DNA of 64,000 nt, taken from Streptomyces spinoverrucosus. GTDB taxonomy: Bacteria > Actinomycetota > Actinomycetes > Streptomycetales > Streptomycetaceae. Where the stretch lies: positions 2,232,001-2,296,000 of the forward strand of contig NZ_JADPZX010000001.1 of the NCBI RefSeq assembly GCF_015712165.1, written 5' to 3'. A program made the translations under genes and the position numbers. The notes below the pieces were generated by a model that did no database searches, was not told the DNA's origin, and worked only from the letters and a program-made list of their open reading frames with translations. Positions 18,605 to 27,306 of the stretch are shown piece by piece. Position 1 is the first letter of the stretch; the number at the start of each line of letters is the position of its first letter.

Positions 18605-18632
18605 CTTGGTCCAGACCAATTGCCCTTGTCAA
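18605..18632 (-). promoter_or_regulatory. DasR-responsive element overlapping the chitinase promoter
   Basis: CTTGGTCCAGACCAAT (18605-18620) contains the palindrome TTGGTCCAGACCAA and matches the GntR-family DasR box (consensus recalled as TGGTCTAGACCA). A perfect -35 hexamer TTGACA is the complement of 18627-18632, so the box sits in the -35/-10 spacer. This predicts repression of the chitinase until glucosamine-6-phosphate or N-acetylglucosamine signals relieve DasR (established for Streptomyces chitinases). Confidence 0.8.
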
Positions 18633-18645
18633 GGGTTCTCGTCGG

Positions 18646-19098
18646 CTAGTCCTCCTCCCGGGTCGCCAGGCTTGCCGCCGCCTCGTGCATTGCCAGTTCC
18701 AGCAGCGTCGGGTCCGTCAGGGTGCCCGAGCCGTCCGGTGGGACCAGCCAGCGCATCTTGCCGGTGGCGCGGCCCGGGTACGGCACGACGATCCAGACGC
18801 CCGCTCCGGCGGTGCGGATGCCCGTGCCGACCCACCGGGACGCCGTGCCCGGCGGTACGAAGAACCCCGTCCGGGCGTCGCCGAAGTCGACGAGCACCGG
18901 GCCGGGCCGGTCGAGGACGCGGGTGAGGACATCGAGCGTGGGACAGCCGAGCTCGCCCGGCAGGATCAGTACGTCCCAGGCCCGGCCGGCGGGCAGCAGC
19001 GCGACCCCCAACGGGTTGCGCTCCCATTCCCAGCGGCAGGCCTCGGGGTCCGGTGCGACGGATGCCAGCCACTCGACCGCCGTCTTCACGCCTGTCAT
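18646..19098 (-). CDS. Conserved hypothetical protein
   Basis: Protein of 150 residues with no signal peptide or membrane segment. I recognise the sequence pattern from streptomycetes (KTAVEWL...WEWERNPLGVALLP...VLVDFGDARTGFF...VVPYPGR) but no biochemical function is known to me; similar proteins are sometimes labelled primase/polymerase-like on weak grounds. Start ATG follows GGGAGGT at good spacing. That ribosome site is complementary to a segment 43 bases upstream in the leader, so its translation may be regulated by RNA structure. Confidence 0.7.
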   Translation of the reverse strand: MTGVKTAVEWLASVAPDPEACRWEWERNPLGVALLPAGRAWDVLILPGELGCPTLDVLTRVLDRPGPVLVDFGDARTGFFVPPGTASRWVGTGIRTAGAGVWIVVPYPGRATGKMRWLVPPDGSGTLTDPTLLELAMHEAAASLATREED

Positions 19099-19104
19099 GA
19101 GGAA

Positions 19105-19169
19105 ACCTCCCTCTCTGCTCGATCGAGAGCACTCGTGGACGCTGGTCGCGTCACGAGGGAGAGGGAGGT
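19105..19169 (-). promoter_or_regulatory. Leader RNA hairpin that could mask the ribosome site
   Basis: ACCTCCCTCTC (19105-19115) is exactly complementary to GAGAGGGAGGT (19159-19169). In the minus-strand RNA the downstream arm contains the Shine-Dalgarno GGGAGGT of the 150-residue protein. Inside the loop are two more stems, CTCGTG/CACGAG (19132-19137 with 19152-19157) and the palindrome CTCGATCGAG (19119-19128). The layout resembles a translational on/off switch; I cannot match it to a known riboswitch class. Confidence 0.45.
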
Positions 19170-19212
19170 CTCCTGCCGGGCATTACGCGGGTTTCCGCAC
19201 CCCATGCGGGTG

Positions 19213-19231
19213 AGCTGAGTCACACTCAGCT
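19213..19231 (-). terminator. Short hairpin overlapping the stop codon of the FAD oxidase
   Basis: AGCTGAGT and ACTCAGCT form a perfect 8-bp stem with a 3-base loop, covering the TGA of the oxidase gene. It lacks a T tract and may only partly terminate, letting the polyamine operon transcript read into 18646-19098. Confidence 0.4.
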
Positions 19232-20659
19232 GTCGAAGCCGAGCCCCAGCCGGTCCATGGTCCGCAGCCACAGGTTGCGCCGCCCGCCGTGGGCGTCAGC
19301 CCTGGCCAGCGACCACTTGGTGAGGGCGATACCGGTCCACGCGAACGGCTCAGGCGGGAACGGCAGCGGCTTCCTGCGCACCATCTCCAGCTCCGTGCGC
19401 TCGGTCCGCTCCCCCGCCAGCAGATCCAGCATCACGTCGGCGCCGAAGCGGGTGGCGCCAACGCCGAGGCCCGTGTAGCCCGCCGCGTAGGCGACCTTCC
19501 CGGCGTGTGCCGTGCCGAAGAACGCCGAGAAGCGCGAGCAGGTGTCGATCGCGCCGCCCCAGGCGTGGGTGAAGCGGACGCCCTCCAGCTGCGGGAAGCA
19601 GGTGAAGAAGTGCCCGGCGAGCTTGGCGTACGTCTCGGGGCGGTCGTCGTACTCGGCGCGCACCCGGCCGCCGTACGGGTAGATCGCGTCGTAGCCGCCC
19701 CACAGGACGCGGTTATCGGCGGACAGCCGGAAGTAGTGGAACTGGTTGGCGCTGTCCCCGAGGCCCTGCCGGTTCTTCCAGCCGATCGCCCCGAGCTGCT
19801 CGGCGGTGAGCGGTTCGGTCATCAGGGCGTAGTCGTAGACCGGGACGGTGTACGCGCGGACGCGTCTGATCAGGCTGGGGAAGATGTTTGTGCCGAGCGC
19901 GACCTTGCGGGCGCGGACCTGGCCGTAAGGCGTGCGTACGGCCATTCCGGGGCCGTACGGCTTCAGGGTGAGGGCGGGGGTGTGCTCGTAGACGCGCACG
20001 CCGAGGTCGAGGCAGGCGCGCTTCAGCCCCCAGGCGAGCTTGGCCGGGTTGAGCATGGCGACGCCCCGGTGGTCCCAGAGGCCGGCCTGGAAAGTCGGTG
20101 AGTCGACCTGTGCCCTTACCGCCTCGGCATCCAGGAACTCCACGCCGTCCGCGAGGCCTTCGCGCTCCATCTCCTCGTACCAGTCGCGCAGTTCCCACGC
20201 CTGGTACGTCTCGGTGGCGACGTCGATCTCGCCGGTGCGCTCGAAGTCGCAGTCGATGGAGTGGCGGGCGACCGCCGCCTCGATGCCGTCGAGGTTGCGG
20301 GCGCCCAGCTCCTGGAGCTTGTGGATCTCGTCGGGCCAGCGGGTCAGGCCGTTGGGCAGGCCATGGGTGAGGGAGGCGGCGCAGAAGCCGCCGTTGCGGC
20401 CGGAGGCGGCCCAGCCCACCTCGCGGCCCTCCAGCAGGACGACATCGCGCCCGGGGTCGCGCTCCTTGGCGTTCAGCGCGGTCCACAGTCCGCTGTAGCC
20501 GCCGCCGACGACCAGCAGGTCGCAGGTCTCGGCGCCGGTCAGCGCGGGCTCGGGGTGCGGCCTGCCGGGGTCGTCCAGCCAGTACGCGACCGGCTGGGCG
20601 TCGGAAAGGGACTTCGTCCAGTTGTCGTTATTGCCACGGCTCATGGCGCTCGGGGCCAT
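19226..20659 (-). CDS. FAD-dependent amine oxidase (gamma-glutamylputrescine oxidase-like, DAO family)
   Basis: Flavoprotein of 477 residues that would oxidise a (gamma-glutamyl)polyamine to an aldehyde, releasing ammonia and hydrogen peroxide. The dinucleotide-binding motif VVGGGYSGLWTA is near residue 50, and ALNAKERDPGRDVVLLEG with VGWAASGRNGGFCAASL follows, as in PuuB-type oxidases; GYTGLGVGATRFGADVMLDL closes the FAD domain. It is the last gene of the six-gene operon that begins with an aldehyde dehydrogenase at 26397, and lies 23 bp after potC. Context gives the polyamine assignment; sarcosine or glycine oxidase-like activity remains possible. The start at 20659 has a GGGAG site; an ATG at 20644 is an alternative. 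Confidence 0.85.
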   Translation of the reverse strand: MAPSAMSRGNNDNWTKSLSDAQPVAYWLDDPGRPHPEPALTGAETCDLLVVGGGYSGLWTALNAKERDPGRDVVLLEGREVGWAASGRNGGFCAASLTHGLPNGLTRWPDEIHKLQELGARNLDGIEAAVARHSIDCDFERTGEIDVATETYQAWELRDWYEEMEREGLADGVEFLDAEAVRAQVDSPTFQAGLWDHRGVAMLNPAKLAWGLKRACLDLGVRVYEHTPALTLKPYGPGMAVRTPYGQVRARKVALGTNIFPSLIRRVRAYTVPVYDYALMTEPLTAEQLGAIGWKNRQGLGDSANQFHYFRLSADNRVLWGGYDAIYPYGGRVRAEYDDRPETYAKLAGHFFTCFPQLEGVRFTHAWGGAIDTCSRFSAFFGTAHAGKVAYAAGYTGLGVGATRFGADVMLDLLAGERTERTELEMVRRKPLPFPPEPFAWTGIALTKWSLARADAHGGRRNLWLRTMDRLGLGFDS

Positions 20660-20682
20660 GATTTCAACTCCCTACGAGTGCA

Positions 20683-21483
20683 TTACGCCTTCTGGCGCTT
20701 TCGGCGGCTGCCGATGGCCATGGAGGCCAGGACGAACAGTACGGCGACGACGAACATGGCCGTACCGATGACATTGATCTGAACGGGCGTGCCGCGCTGC
20801 GCCGAGCCCCAGACGAACATGGGGAAGGTGACGGTCGAACCCGCGTTGAAATTGGTGATGATGAAATCGTCGAAGGAGAGCGCGAAGGCGAGCAGCGCGC
20901 CCGCGGCGATTCCGGGGGCGGCGATCGGCAGGGTGACCCGCACGAAGGTCTGGAACGGGCCGGCGTACAGATCGCGCGCGGCCTCCTCCAGCCTCGGGTC
21001 CATCGACATCACGCGCGCCTTGACGGCCGTCACGACGAAGCTGAGGCAGAACATGATGTGCGCGATCAGGATCGTCCAGAATCCCAACTGCACACCCATG
21101 TTGAGGAAGAGCGTCAGCAGTGAGGCCGCCATGACGACCTCGGGCATCGCCATGGGCAGGAAGATCAGCGAGTTGACGGCCCCCCGCGCGCGGAAGCGGT
21201 ACCGCACCAGCGCGAAGGCGATCATCGCGCCGAGGACCGTCGCGCCCAGCGTCGCCCACAGCGCGATCTGGAGGCTGAGGGAGAGCGAGCCGCACAGGTC
21301 GGCGACACCGCACGGATCCCGCCAGGCGTCCGTGGAGAACTCCTGCCACTCGTAGTTGAAACGGCCCTTCGGTTTGTTGAAGGAGAAGACCGTCACGATG
21401 ACGTTCGGCAGCAGCAGGAATCCGAGCGTGAACAGTCCCGCGATGACGACGAGATGGCGCTTGAGCCAGTTGACGAAGGCCAT
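20683..21483 (-). CDS. potC: Polyamine ABC transporter permease, PotC type
   Basis: Inner-membrane permease of 266 residues with six predicted membrane segments. The permease EAA loop (EEAARDLYAGPFQTFVRVTL) contacts the PotA ATPase. Its ATG abuts the potB stop (TAA at 21484-21486), so the two are coupled. Position, size and order ABC-ATPase, PotB, PotC match the spermidine/putrescine importer. Confidence 0.88.
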   Translation of the reverse strand: MAFVNWLKRHLVVIAGLFTLGFLLLPNVIVTVFSFNKPKGRFNYEWQEFSTDAWRDPCGVADLCGSLSLSLQIALWATLGATVLGAMIAFALVRYRFRARGAVNSLIFLPMAMPEVVMAASLLTLFLNMGVQLGFWTILIAHIMFCLSFVVTAVKARVMSMDPRLEEAARDLYAGPFQTFVRVTLPIAAPGIAAGALLAFALSFDDFIITNFNAGSTVTFPMFVWGSAQRGTPVQINVIGTAMFVVAVLFVLASMAIGSRRKRQKA

Positions 21484-22410
21484 TTAAACCAGATCCTCCG
21501 TGCCGGACTTGCGGATGTAGAGCGTCACCATGATGAGGATCGCGAACATCAGGATGAAGGAAAGGGCGGCGGCCGTCGGATAGTCCAGAATCCGCAGGAA
21601 CTGCGACTGGATGACGTTGCCGATCATGCGGGTGTCGGTGGAGCCGAGCAGGTCGGCGTTCACGTAGTCACCGGCGGCCGGGATGAAGGTCAGCAGCGTG
21701 CCGGAGACGACACCGGGCATCGACAGCGGGAAGGTGACCTTGCGGAAGGTCGTCCAGGGCCTGGCGTACAGGTCGCCCGCCGCCTCGTGCAGGCTCGGGT
21801 TGATGCGCTCCAGCGAGGTGTACAGCGGCAGGATCATGAACGGCAGGAAGTTGTACGTCAGACCGCACACGACCGCGAGCGGGGTGGCCAGCACCCGGTC
21901 CCCGGCGGTGATGCCGAGCCAGCTGGTGACGTCCAGGATGTGCAGGGTGTTGAGGGCGCCGACGAGCGGGCTGCCGTCCGCGAGGATCGTCTTCCAGGCG
22001 AGGGTGCGGATCAGGAAGCTGGTGAAGAACGGCGCGATCACCAGGATCATGATCAGGTTCCGCCAGCGGCCCGCGCGGAACGCGATCAGATACGCCAGCG
22101 GATAGCCCAGCAGCAGACACAGGATCGTCGCGGAACCGGCGTACAGCACCGAGCGCAGGAACTGCGGCCAGTACTCGGTCAGGGCGTTCCAGTACGTGGC
22201 GAAGTGCCAGGTGACCTCGTAGCCCTCCTCCAGGGAGCCCGTCTGCACGGACGTGGAGGCCTGGTAGACCATCGGCAGCGCGAAGAAGATCAGCAGCCAG
22301 AGAATGCCGGGCAGCAGCAGCCAGTACGGCGTCAGGCGGCCGCGCCGGCGCGGTGGCTTCTTCTCCGGTGCGGGCGCGAGGGGCGGTGGCGCCTCGGTGA
22401 GCGTCGACAT
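21484..22410 (-). CDS. potB: Polyamine ABC transporter permease, PotB type
   Basis: Inner-membrane permease of 308 residues. An N-terminal basic Pro-rich tail (PEKKPPRRRGRL) precedes six membrane segments, and the EAA loop reads HEAAGDLYARPWTTFRKVTF. The ATG overlaps the potA stop by one base (ATGA-type junction). The pattern is that of PotB/PotH proteins, and the neighbours support a polyamine substrate. Confidence 0.88.
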   Translation of the reverse strand: MSTLTEAPPPLAPAPEKKPPRRRGRLTPYWLLLPGILWLLIFFALPMVYQASTSVQTGSLEEGYEVTWHFATYWNALTEYWPQFLRSVLYAGSATILCLLLGYPLAYLIAFRAGRWRNLIMILVIAPFFTSFLIRTLAWKTILADGSPLVGALNTLHILDVTSWLGITAGDRVLATPLAVVCGLTYNFLPFMILPLYTSLERINPSLHEAAGDLYARPWTTFRKVTFPLSMPGVVSGTLLTFIPAAGDYVNADLLGSTDTRMIGNVIQSQFLRILDYPTAAALSFILMFAILIMVTLYIRKSGTEDLV

Positions 22411-23567
22411 CAGGCGGCCTCTTCCTCGATGCCCGCGTCGATGTCCTGCGTGGCGTCCAGGCCGAAGGTGTGGGCCGGGCTCCAGTGCAGGACGACGTCG
22501 GCGCCGGGGGCGAGGCGGCCGTCGCGCTCGACGTTCTGCACGTAGACGGCGAGCTCGGGACAGACGGGGCTGTCGATGACGTACTGCGTGGAGACGCCGA
22601 TGAAGCTGGCGTCGGCGATCGTGCCGGTGATCCGGTTGCGGCCCTCCGGGATCTCACCGGCGTCGTCCGCGTGGACCAGGGAGATCTTCTCCGGGCGCAC
22701 ACCGACCAGCACCTTGCCGCCGGTCGCCGTGGACGCGGAACAGCGCCCGGCGGGAAGGGTGAGCTTGCCGCCGCCCGCCTTGAGGACGATGTCGTCGCCC
22801 GCCTTGGTGTCGACCTCGGCCTCGATCAGGTTGGAGGTGCCGAGGAAGTTGGCGACGAAGGTGGTGCGCGGGTTCTCGTACAGGTCGGCGGGCGCGCCGA
22901 GTTGCTCGACCCGGCCCGCGTTCATCACGGCGACCGTGTCGGCCATCGTCATGGCCTCCTCCTGGTCGTGCGTGACGTGCACGAAGGTGATGCCGACCTC
23001 GGTCTGGATGCGCTTGAGCTCCAGCTGCATCTGGCGGCGCAGCTTCAGGTCGAGGGCGCCGAGCGGCTCGTCGAGGAGCAGCACCTTGGGGTGGTTGATC
23101 AGCGCGCGGGCGACGGCGACGCGCTGCTGCTGGCCGCCGGAGAGCTGGTGCGGCTTCTTGCGGGCCTGCTCGCCGAGCTGGACCAGCTCCAGCATCTCCT
23201 CGACCTGCTTCTTCACGCTCTTCATGCCGCGCCGGCGCAGCCCGAAGGCGACGTTCTCGAAGATGTCGAGGTGCGGGAAGAGCGCGTAGGACTGGAAGAC
23301 CGTGTTCACCGGCCGCTTGTACGGCGGCAGCGCGGTCACGTCCTGGTCGCCGAGCGAGACGGTGCCGCTCGTCGGCTCCTCGAGTCCCGCGATCATGCGC
23401 AGGGTGGTGGTCTTGCCGCAGCCCGAGGCGCCGAGCAGGGCGAAGAAGGAGCCCTGCGGGACGGTCAGGTCCAGCGGATGTACGGCGGTGAAGGAGCCGT
23501 AGGTCTTGCTGATTCCGGAGAGGCGGACGTCGCCGCTGCTGTCCTTCGTCGTCATCGTCGTCGTCAC
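22410..23567 (-). CDS. potA: Polyamine ABC transporter ATP-binding protein, PotA type
   Basis: ATPase that powers the importer; 385 residues. Walker A is GASGCGKTT, the signature is LSGGQQQRVAVARAL, Walker B is VLLLDEPLGALD and the switch is HVTHDQEEAM. A C-terminal TOBE domain (VRPEKISLV) is typical of PotA/MalK ATPases. I choose the GTG at 23565-23567, which overlaps the potD stop (GTGA); the ATG 12 bases downstream is an alternative. Confidence 0.92.
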   Translation of the reverse strand: MTTTMTTKDSSGDVRLSGISKTYGSFTAVHPLDLTVPQGSFFALLGASGCGKTTTLRMIAGLEEPTSGTVSLGDQDVTALPPYKRPVNTVFQSYALFPHLDIFENVAFGLRRRGMKSVKKQVEEMLELVQLGEQARKKPHQLSGGQQQRVAVARALINHPKVLLLDEPLGALDLKLRRQMQLELKRIQTEVGITFVHVTHDQEEAMTMADTVAVMNAGRVEQLGAPADLYENPRTTFVANFLGTSNLIEAEVDTKAGDDIVLKAGGGKLTLPAGRCSASTATGGKVLVGVRPEKISLVHADDAGEIPEGRNRITGTIADASFIGVSTQYVIDSPVCPELAVYVQNVERDGRLAPGADVVLHWSPAHTFGLDATQDIDAGIEEEAA

Positions 23568-24808
23568 GCCCCTGTGAGCTTCGCGAACTTCTCTTCGTAG
23601 GCCGTCTCTTCCTTCGAGCTCAGCGAGCGGAAGGCGTGAGACTTGGCGGCCATTTCCTGGTCGGGAATGATCAGCGGGTTGTTCGCCGCGGACTCGTCGA
23701 TCTTGGCGAGCTCGGCCTTCACCCCGTCGACGGGGCACACGTAGTTGATGTACGCGGCGAGCTGCGCGGCCGGACCCGGCTCGTAGTAGAAGTCGATGAG
23801 CCGCTCGGCGTTGGTCTTGTGGCGGGCCTTGTTGGGCACCAGGAGGTTGTCCGTCGACGTCATGTAACCGCTGTCGGGGATGACGAAGTCGACGTCCGGG
23901 CTGTCCGCCTTGAGCTGGACGACGTCCCCGGCCCAGGCGATGCAGGCCGCGAAGTCGCCCTTGGACAGGTCCGAGGTGTAGTCGTTGCCGGTGAAGCGGC
24001 GGATCTGCCCCTGGTCGACGGCCTTCTGCATGCGGGCGATCGCCGCGTCGAAGTCGTCGTCGGTGAACTTGGCCGGGTCCTTGCCCATGTCCAGCAGCGT
24101 CATGCCGACGCTGTCGCGCATCTCGGACAGGAAGCCGACGCGGCCCTTGAGCTTGGGGTTGTCGAGCAGGTCGGAGACGGACGTGACCTCGACGCCGTCC
24201 AGCGCCTTCTTGTTGTAGGCGATGACCGTGGAGATGCCGGTCCAGGGGTAGGAGTACGCCCGTCCCGGGTCCCAGTCGGGACTGCGGAACTGCTGGGAGA
24301 GGTTCGCGTACGCGGTGGGCAGGTTGGACGCGTCCAGTTTCTGGACCCAGCCGAAGCGGATGAGGCGCGCGGCGAGCCAGTCCGTCACGCAGATCAGGTC
24401 GCGGCCGGTGTCCTGGCCGGCCGCGAGCTGCGGCTTGATCTTGCCGAAGAACTCGACGTTGTCGTTGATGTCCTCGGTGTACTTGACGGTGACGCCGGTG
24501 CGCTTCTTGAACTCGTCGAGCGTCGGATGACGCTTGCCGCTGTCGTCGACGTCCATGTACTCGGTCCAGTTGGAGAAGTTGACGGTCTTCTCCTTCGCCG
24601 AGTGGTCCTCGGACGACACTCCGGACGTCTGCGCCGCCGGGGGAATGCCGCAGGCGCTCAGCGCCCCCAGGCCGCCGACCGCGAGCGCGCCACCGGCGGA
24701 GGCGCGCAGCAGCGAACGGCGGGTGAGGGAGGCCCTGCCGTTGCGGAGGCTGCGCCGCATGGCGGCCACTTGGGCCGCGGACGGGCGGTCGGGCTCGTAC
24801 TGCTCCAT
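23564..24808 (-). CDS. potD: Polyamine ABC transporter substrate-binding lipoprotein, PotD type
   Basis: Periplasm-side binding lipoprotein of 414 residues. A twin-arginine motif (TRRSLLRASAGG, Arg30-Arg31) precedes the lipobox LSACG with Cys53. The mature part has the PotD pattern: FSNWTEYMDVDD, YTEDINDNVEFFGKI, FTGNDYTSDLSKGDF and YVCPVDGVK. It is 53 bp downstream of the aldehyde dehydrogenase gene and overlaps potA. A diverged paralogue is encoded at 43000-44190. Confidence 0.9.
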   Translation of the reverse strand: MEQYEPDRPSAAQVAAMRRSLRNGRASLTRRSLLRASAGGALAVGGLGALSACGIPPAAQTSGVSSEDHSAKEKTVNFSNWTEYMDVDDSGKRHPTLDEFKKRTGVTVKYTEDINDNVEFFGKIKPQLAAGQDTGRDLICVTDWLAARLIRFGWVQKLDASNLPTAYANLSQQFRSPDWDPGRAYSYPWTGISTVIAYNKKALDGVEVTSVSDLLDNPKLKGRVGFLSEMRDSVGMTLLDMGKDPAKFTDDDFDAAIARMQKAVDQGQIRRFTGNDYTSDLSKGDFAACIAWAGDVVQLKADSPDVDFVIPDSGYMTSTDNLLVPNKARHKTNAERLIDFYYEPGPAAQLAAYINYVCPVDGVKAELAKIDESAANNPLIIPDQEMAAKSHAFRSLSSKEETAYEEKFAKLTGA

Positions 24809-24861
24809 GCGCGTGGTGCCCTTTCGGGATGGGCGGCCGCGGTTCGGGCGGCCTGAAGTGG

Positions 24862-26397
24862 TTATCGGTCCCCGAAGATCGTGCGGTGCCAGTCCTTCCG
24901 AGCGACCGCCGTATTATCGAACATAACGTGCTTGAGCTGCGTGTACTCGTCGAACGAGTAGACGGACATGTCCTTGCCGAAGCCGGACTGCTTGTATCCG
25001 CCGTGCGGCATCTCGCTGATGATCGGGATGTGGTCGTTCACCCACACGCAGCCCGCCTTGATCTCGCGGGTGGCGCGGTTCGCACGGTAGACGTCACGGC
25101 TCCAGGCGGAGGCCGCGAGGCCGTACGGGGTGTCGTTGGCGAGCCGGATGCCTTCGTCGTCGGTGTCGAAGGGCAGCACGACGAGGACCGGTCCGAAGAT
25201 CTCGGACTGGACGATCTCGCTGTCCTGCGGCGCGTCCGCGACGAGCGTGGGCCGGTAGTAGGCGCCGTCCTTGAGCTCGCCCTGGGGGGCCTCCCCACCG
25301 GTGACCACGCGCGCGTAGGCACGGGCCCGGTCGACGAAACCGGCGACGCGGTCCCGCTGGACGTGCGAGATCAGCGGCCCGAGATCGGTGCCCGCCGCGA
25401 ACGGGTCGCCGAGGCGGACGCCGTCCATGAGGGCGGCGGTCCGCTCCACGAAGGCCTCGTAGAGCGGCCGCTGCACGTACGCGCGCGTGGCGGCCGTGCA
25501 GTCCTGGCCGGTGTTGATGAGTGCGCCCGCGACCGCGCCGTTGACGGCGGCGTCCAGCTCGGCGTCGTCGAACACCAGGAAGGGCGCCTTGCCGCCCAGC
25601 TCCAGGTGGAGCCGCTTGACGGTGGCTGTGGCGATCTCGGCGACGCGCTTGCCGACGGCGGTGGAGCCGGTGAAGGACGTCATGACCACGTCCGGGTGGC
25701 CCACGAGGTGCTCGCCGGCCTCCTTGCCGGTGCCGGTGACGATGTTGATCACGCCGTCCGGGATCCCGGCGTCGGTGGCGGCCTGCGCGAACAGCAGCGA
25801 GGTCAGCGGGGTCAGTTCGGCGGGCTTCAGCACGATCGTGTTGCCCGCGGCGATCGCCGGGAGGATCTTCCACGCGGCCATCTGGAGGGGGTAGTTCCAG
25901 GGCGCGATGGAGCCGACGACGCCGATGGGTTCGCGCCGTACGTACGAGGTGTGGTCGCCGGAGTACTCGCCCGCGGACTGGCCCTGGAGGTGCCGGGCGG
26001 CGCCCGCGAAGAACGCGGTGTTGTCGATCGTGCCGGGCACGTCGAACTCGCGGGTCAGCTTCAGCGGCTTGCCGCACTGCAGGGACTCGGCGCGGGCGAA
26101 GTCCTCCGCGCGCTCGGCGAGCACGGCGGCGAAGCGGTGCAGCGCGTCGGAACGCTCACCGGGGGTGGCGCCGGCCCACGCAGGGAAGGCCTCGCGGGCG
26201 GCGGCGACGGCCGCGTCCACGTCGTCCGGGCCGGCCAGGTCGTAGGTGAGGACCTCCTCGCCGGTGGCCGGGTCGACGACCGCGTGGGTCCGGCCCGAGG
26301 TGCCCTTGGTGAGGCGGCCCGCGATGTACTGGGCGCCGTCCGCGAAACGGTCCTGGGCGGGAAATCGTTCCGGGGTGGTCTTTCCCGGGTTGTGCAT
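24862..26397 (-). CDS. Aminobutyraldehyde/gamma-glutamyl-aminobutyraldehyde dehydrogenase
   Basis: NAD-dependent dehydrogenase of 511 residues, first gene of the polyamine operon. It would oxidise the aldehyde made by the FAD oxidase to GABA or gamma-glutamyl-GABA. Motifs are PWNYPLQMA, LELGGKAP, the catalytic Cys300 in NTGQDCTAATR, EIFGPVLVV and PHGGYKQSGFGKD. The ATG at 26395-26397 is chosen because GGAGG precedes it; the frame stays open for 95 more codons upstream but without a ribosome site. Gene order ALDH-potD-potA-potB-potC-oxidase links uptake and breakdown in a single transcript. Confidence 0.9.
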   Translation of the reverse strand: MHNPGKTTPERFPAQDRFADGAQYIAGRLTKGTSGRTHAVVDPATGEEVLTYDLAGPDDVDAAVAAAREAFPAWAGATPGERSDALHRFAAVLAERAEDFARAESLQCGKPLKLTREFDVPGTIDNTAFFAGAARHLQGQSAGEYSGDHTSYVRREPIGVVGSIAPWNYPLQMAAWKILPAIAAGNTIVLKPAELTPLTSLLFAQAATDAGIPDGVINIVTGTGKEAGEHLVGHPDVVMTSFTGSTAVGKRVAEIATATVKRLHLELGGKAPFLVFDDAELDAAVNGAVAGALINTGQDCTAATRAYVQRPLYEAFVERTAALMDGVRLGDPFAAGTDLGPLISHVQRDRVAGFVDRARAYARVVTGGEAPQGELKDGAYYRPTLVADAPQDSEIVQSEIFGPVLVVLPFDTDDEGIRLANDTPYGLAASAWSRDVYRANRATREIKAGCVWVNDHIPIISEMPHGGYKQSGFGKDMSVYSFDEYTQLKHVMFDNTAVARKDWHRTIFGDR

Positions 26398-26500
26398 GTC
26401 GCTCTCCTCCGCCGTCGCCCCGCTGTCCCTCGGGGCGGGTGGCGTAGCTCCAGCTCGATTTGAGTGCCGATCCTGACAGAGGGGTGGTCGTCCAACAAGT

Positions 26501-26536
26501 GATTCCGTTGTTGCCTTTTGGTTAAGCGACGGAATC
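26501..26536. promoter_or_regulatory. Inverted repeat in the promoter region of the polyamine operon
   Basis: GATTCCGT (26501-26508) and ACGGAATC (26529-26536) form perfect 8-bp arms 20 bp apart, about 105 bp upstream of the operon's first start and 43 bp before the divergent NADAR gene. Such widely spaced arms suit a dimeric or tetrameric regulator binding on one face of the helix. The binding protein is unknown. Confidence 0.35.
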
Positions 26537-26578
26537 TGTCGACCAGGTGTCGAGTCGGCGTCCAAAAGGGGGGACGGA

Positions 26579-27178
26579 GTGTCAGTGGTGCCTGCCAGAC
26601 TCGCATGCATGGAGAGGATCAGGGGAGTGATCGACTCCCGGGATGCGCTGGTCAGGGAGGTTCGGGCGGGTGCCCGAATCAAGTATCTGCACTTCTGGGG
26701 GCACCGGCCACGACCGGACGGGCGGATCGGCGCGAGCTGTCTGAGTCAGTGGTGGCCGTCGCCGTTCACGGTGGACGGGGTGGAATACGCGACGGCGGAG
26801 CACTGGATGATGGCCGGCAAGGCACGTCTCTTCGACGACGCGGAGGCGGAGCGGCGTGCGCTGGCGGCCGAGCATCCCGCCCAGGCGAAGAAGGCGGGGC
26901 GGTTGGTGCGGGGATTCGACCAGGCCGTGTGGGAGCGCGAGCGGTTCGGGATCGTGGCCGAGGGGAGCTTCCACAAGTTCGCCGCGCATGCCGATCTGCG
27001 GGAGTTTTTGCTGGACACCGAGGAGCGGGTGCTGGTGGAGGCGAGCCCGGTGGACCCGGTGTGGGGGATCGGGCTGGCGGCGGACGACGAGGCCGCGGGG
27101 GATCCGGAGCGGTGGCGGGGGCTGAATCTGCTGGGGTTCGCGTTGATGGGGGCGCGGGAGAGGTTGCGGGCGGGGTAA
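26579..27178 (+). CDS. NADAR-domain protein (YbiA-like)
   Basis: Soluble 199-residue protein of the NADAR family, N-glycosidases that act on phosphorylated riboflavin intermediates or, in some members, ADP-ribosyl groups (family knowledge). Signature stretches are YLHFWGHRP, LSQWWPSPFTVDGVEYATAE, HWMMAGKARLF and FHKFAAHADLREFLLDT, ending with WRGLNLLGFALM. The GTG at 26579 has a GGGGACGGA region upstream; ATG 26609 is a possible alternative. It is divergent from the polyamine operon. Confidence 0.88.
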   Translation: MSVVPARLACMERIRGVIDSRDALVREVRAGARIKYLHFWGHRPRPDGRIGASCLSQWWPSPFTVDGVEYATAEHWMMAGKARLFDDAEAERRALAAEHPAQAKKAGRLVRGFDQAVWERERFGIVAEGSFHKFAAHADLREFLLDTEERVLVEASPVDPVWGIGLAADDEAAGDPERWRGLNLLGFALMGARERLRAG

Positions 27179-27306
27179 CCGGAGTGGGGCTGAGGGGGCG
27201 CTTCCGGCCGGGTGCGGCATGGCGGTCGGGTCCACAGGTCCACGTGCCCTTCTGCGACCACGGGCTCGTCGGGTAGGCGGCGGCCCCTCCCGGGGCCCGT
27301 CTCCTC

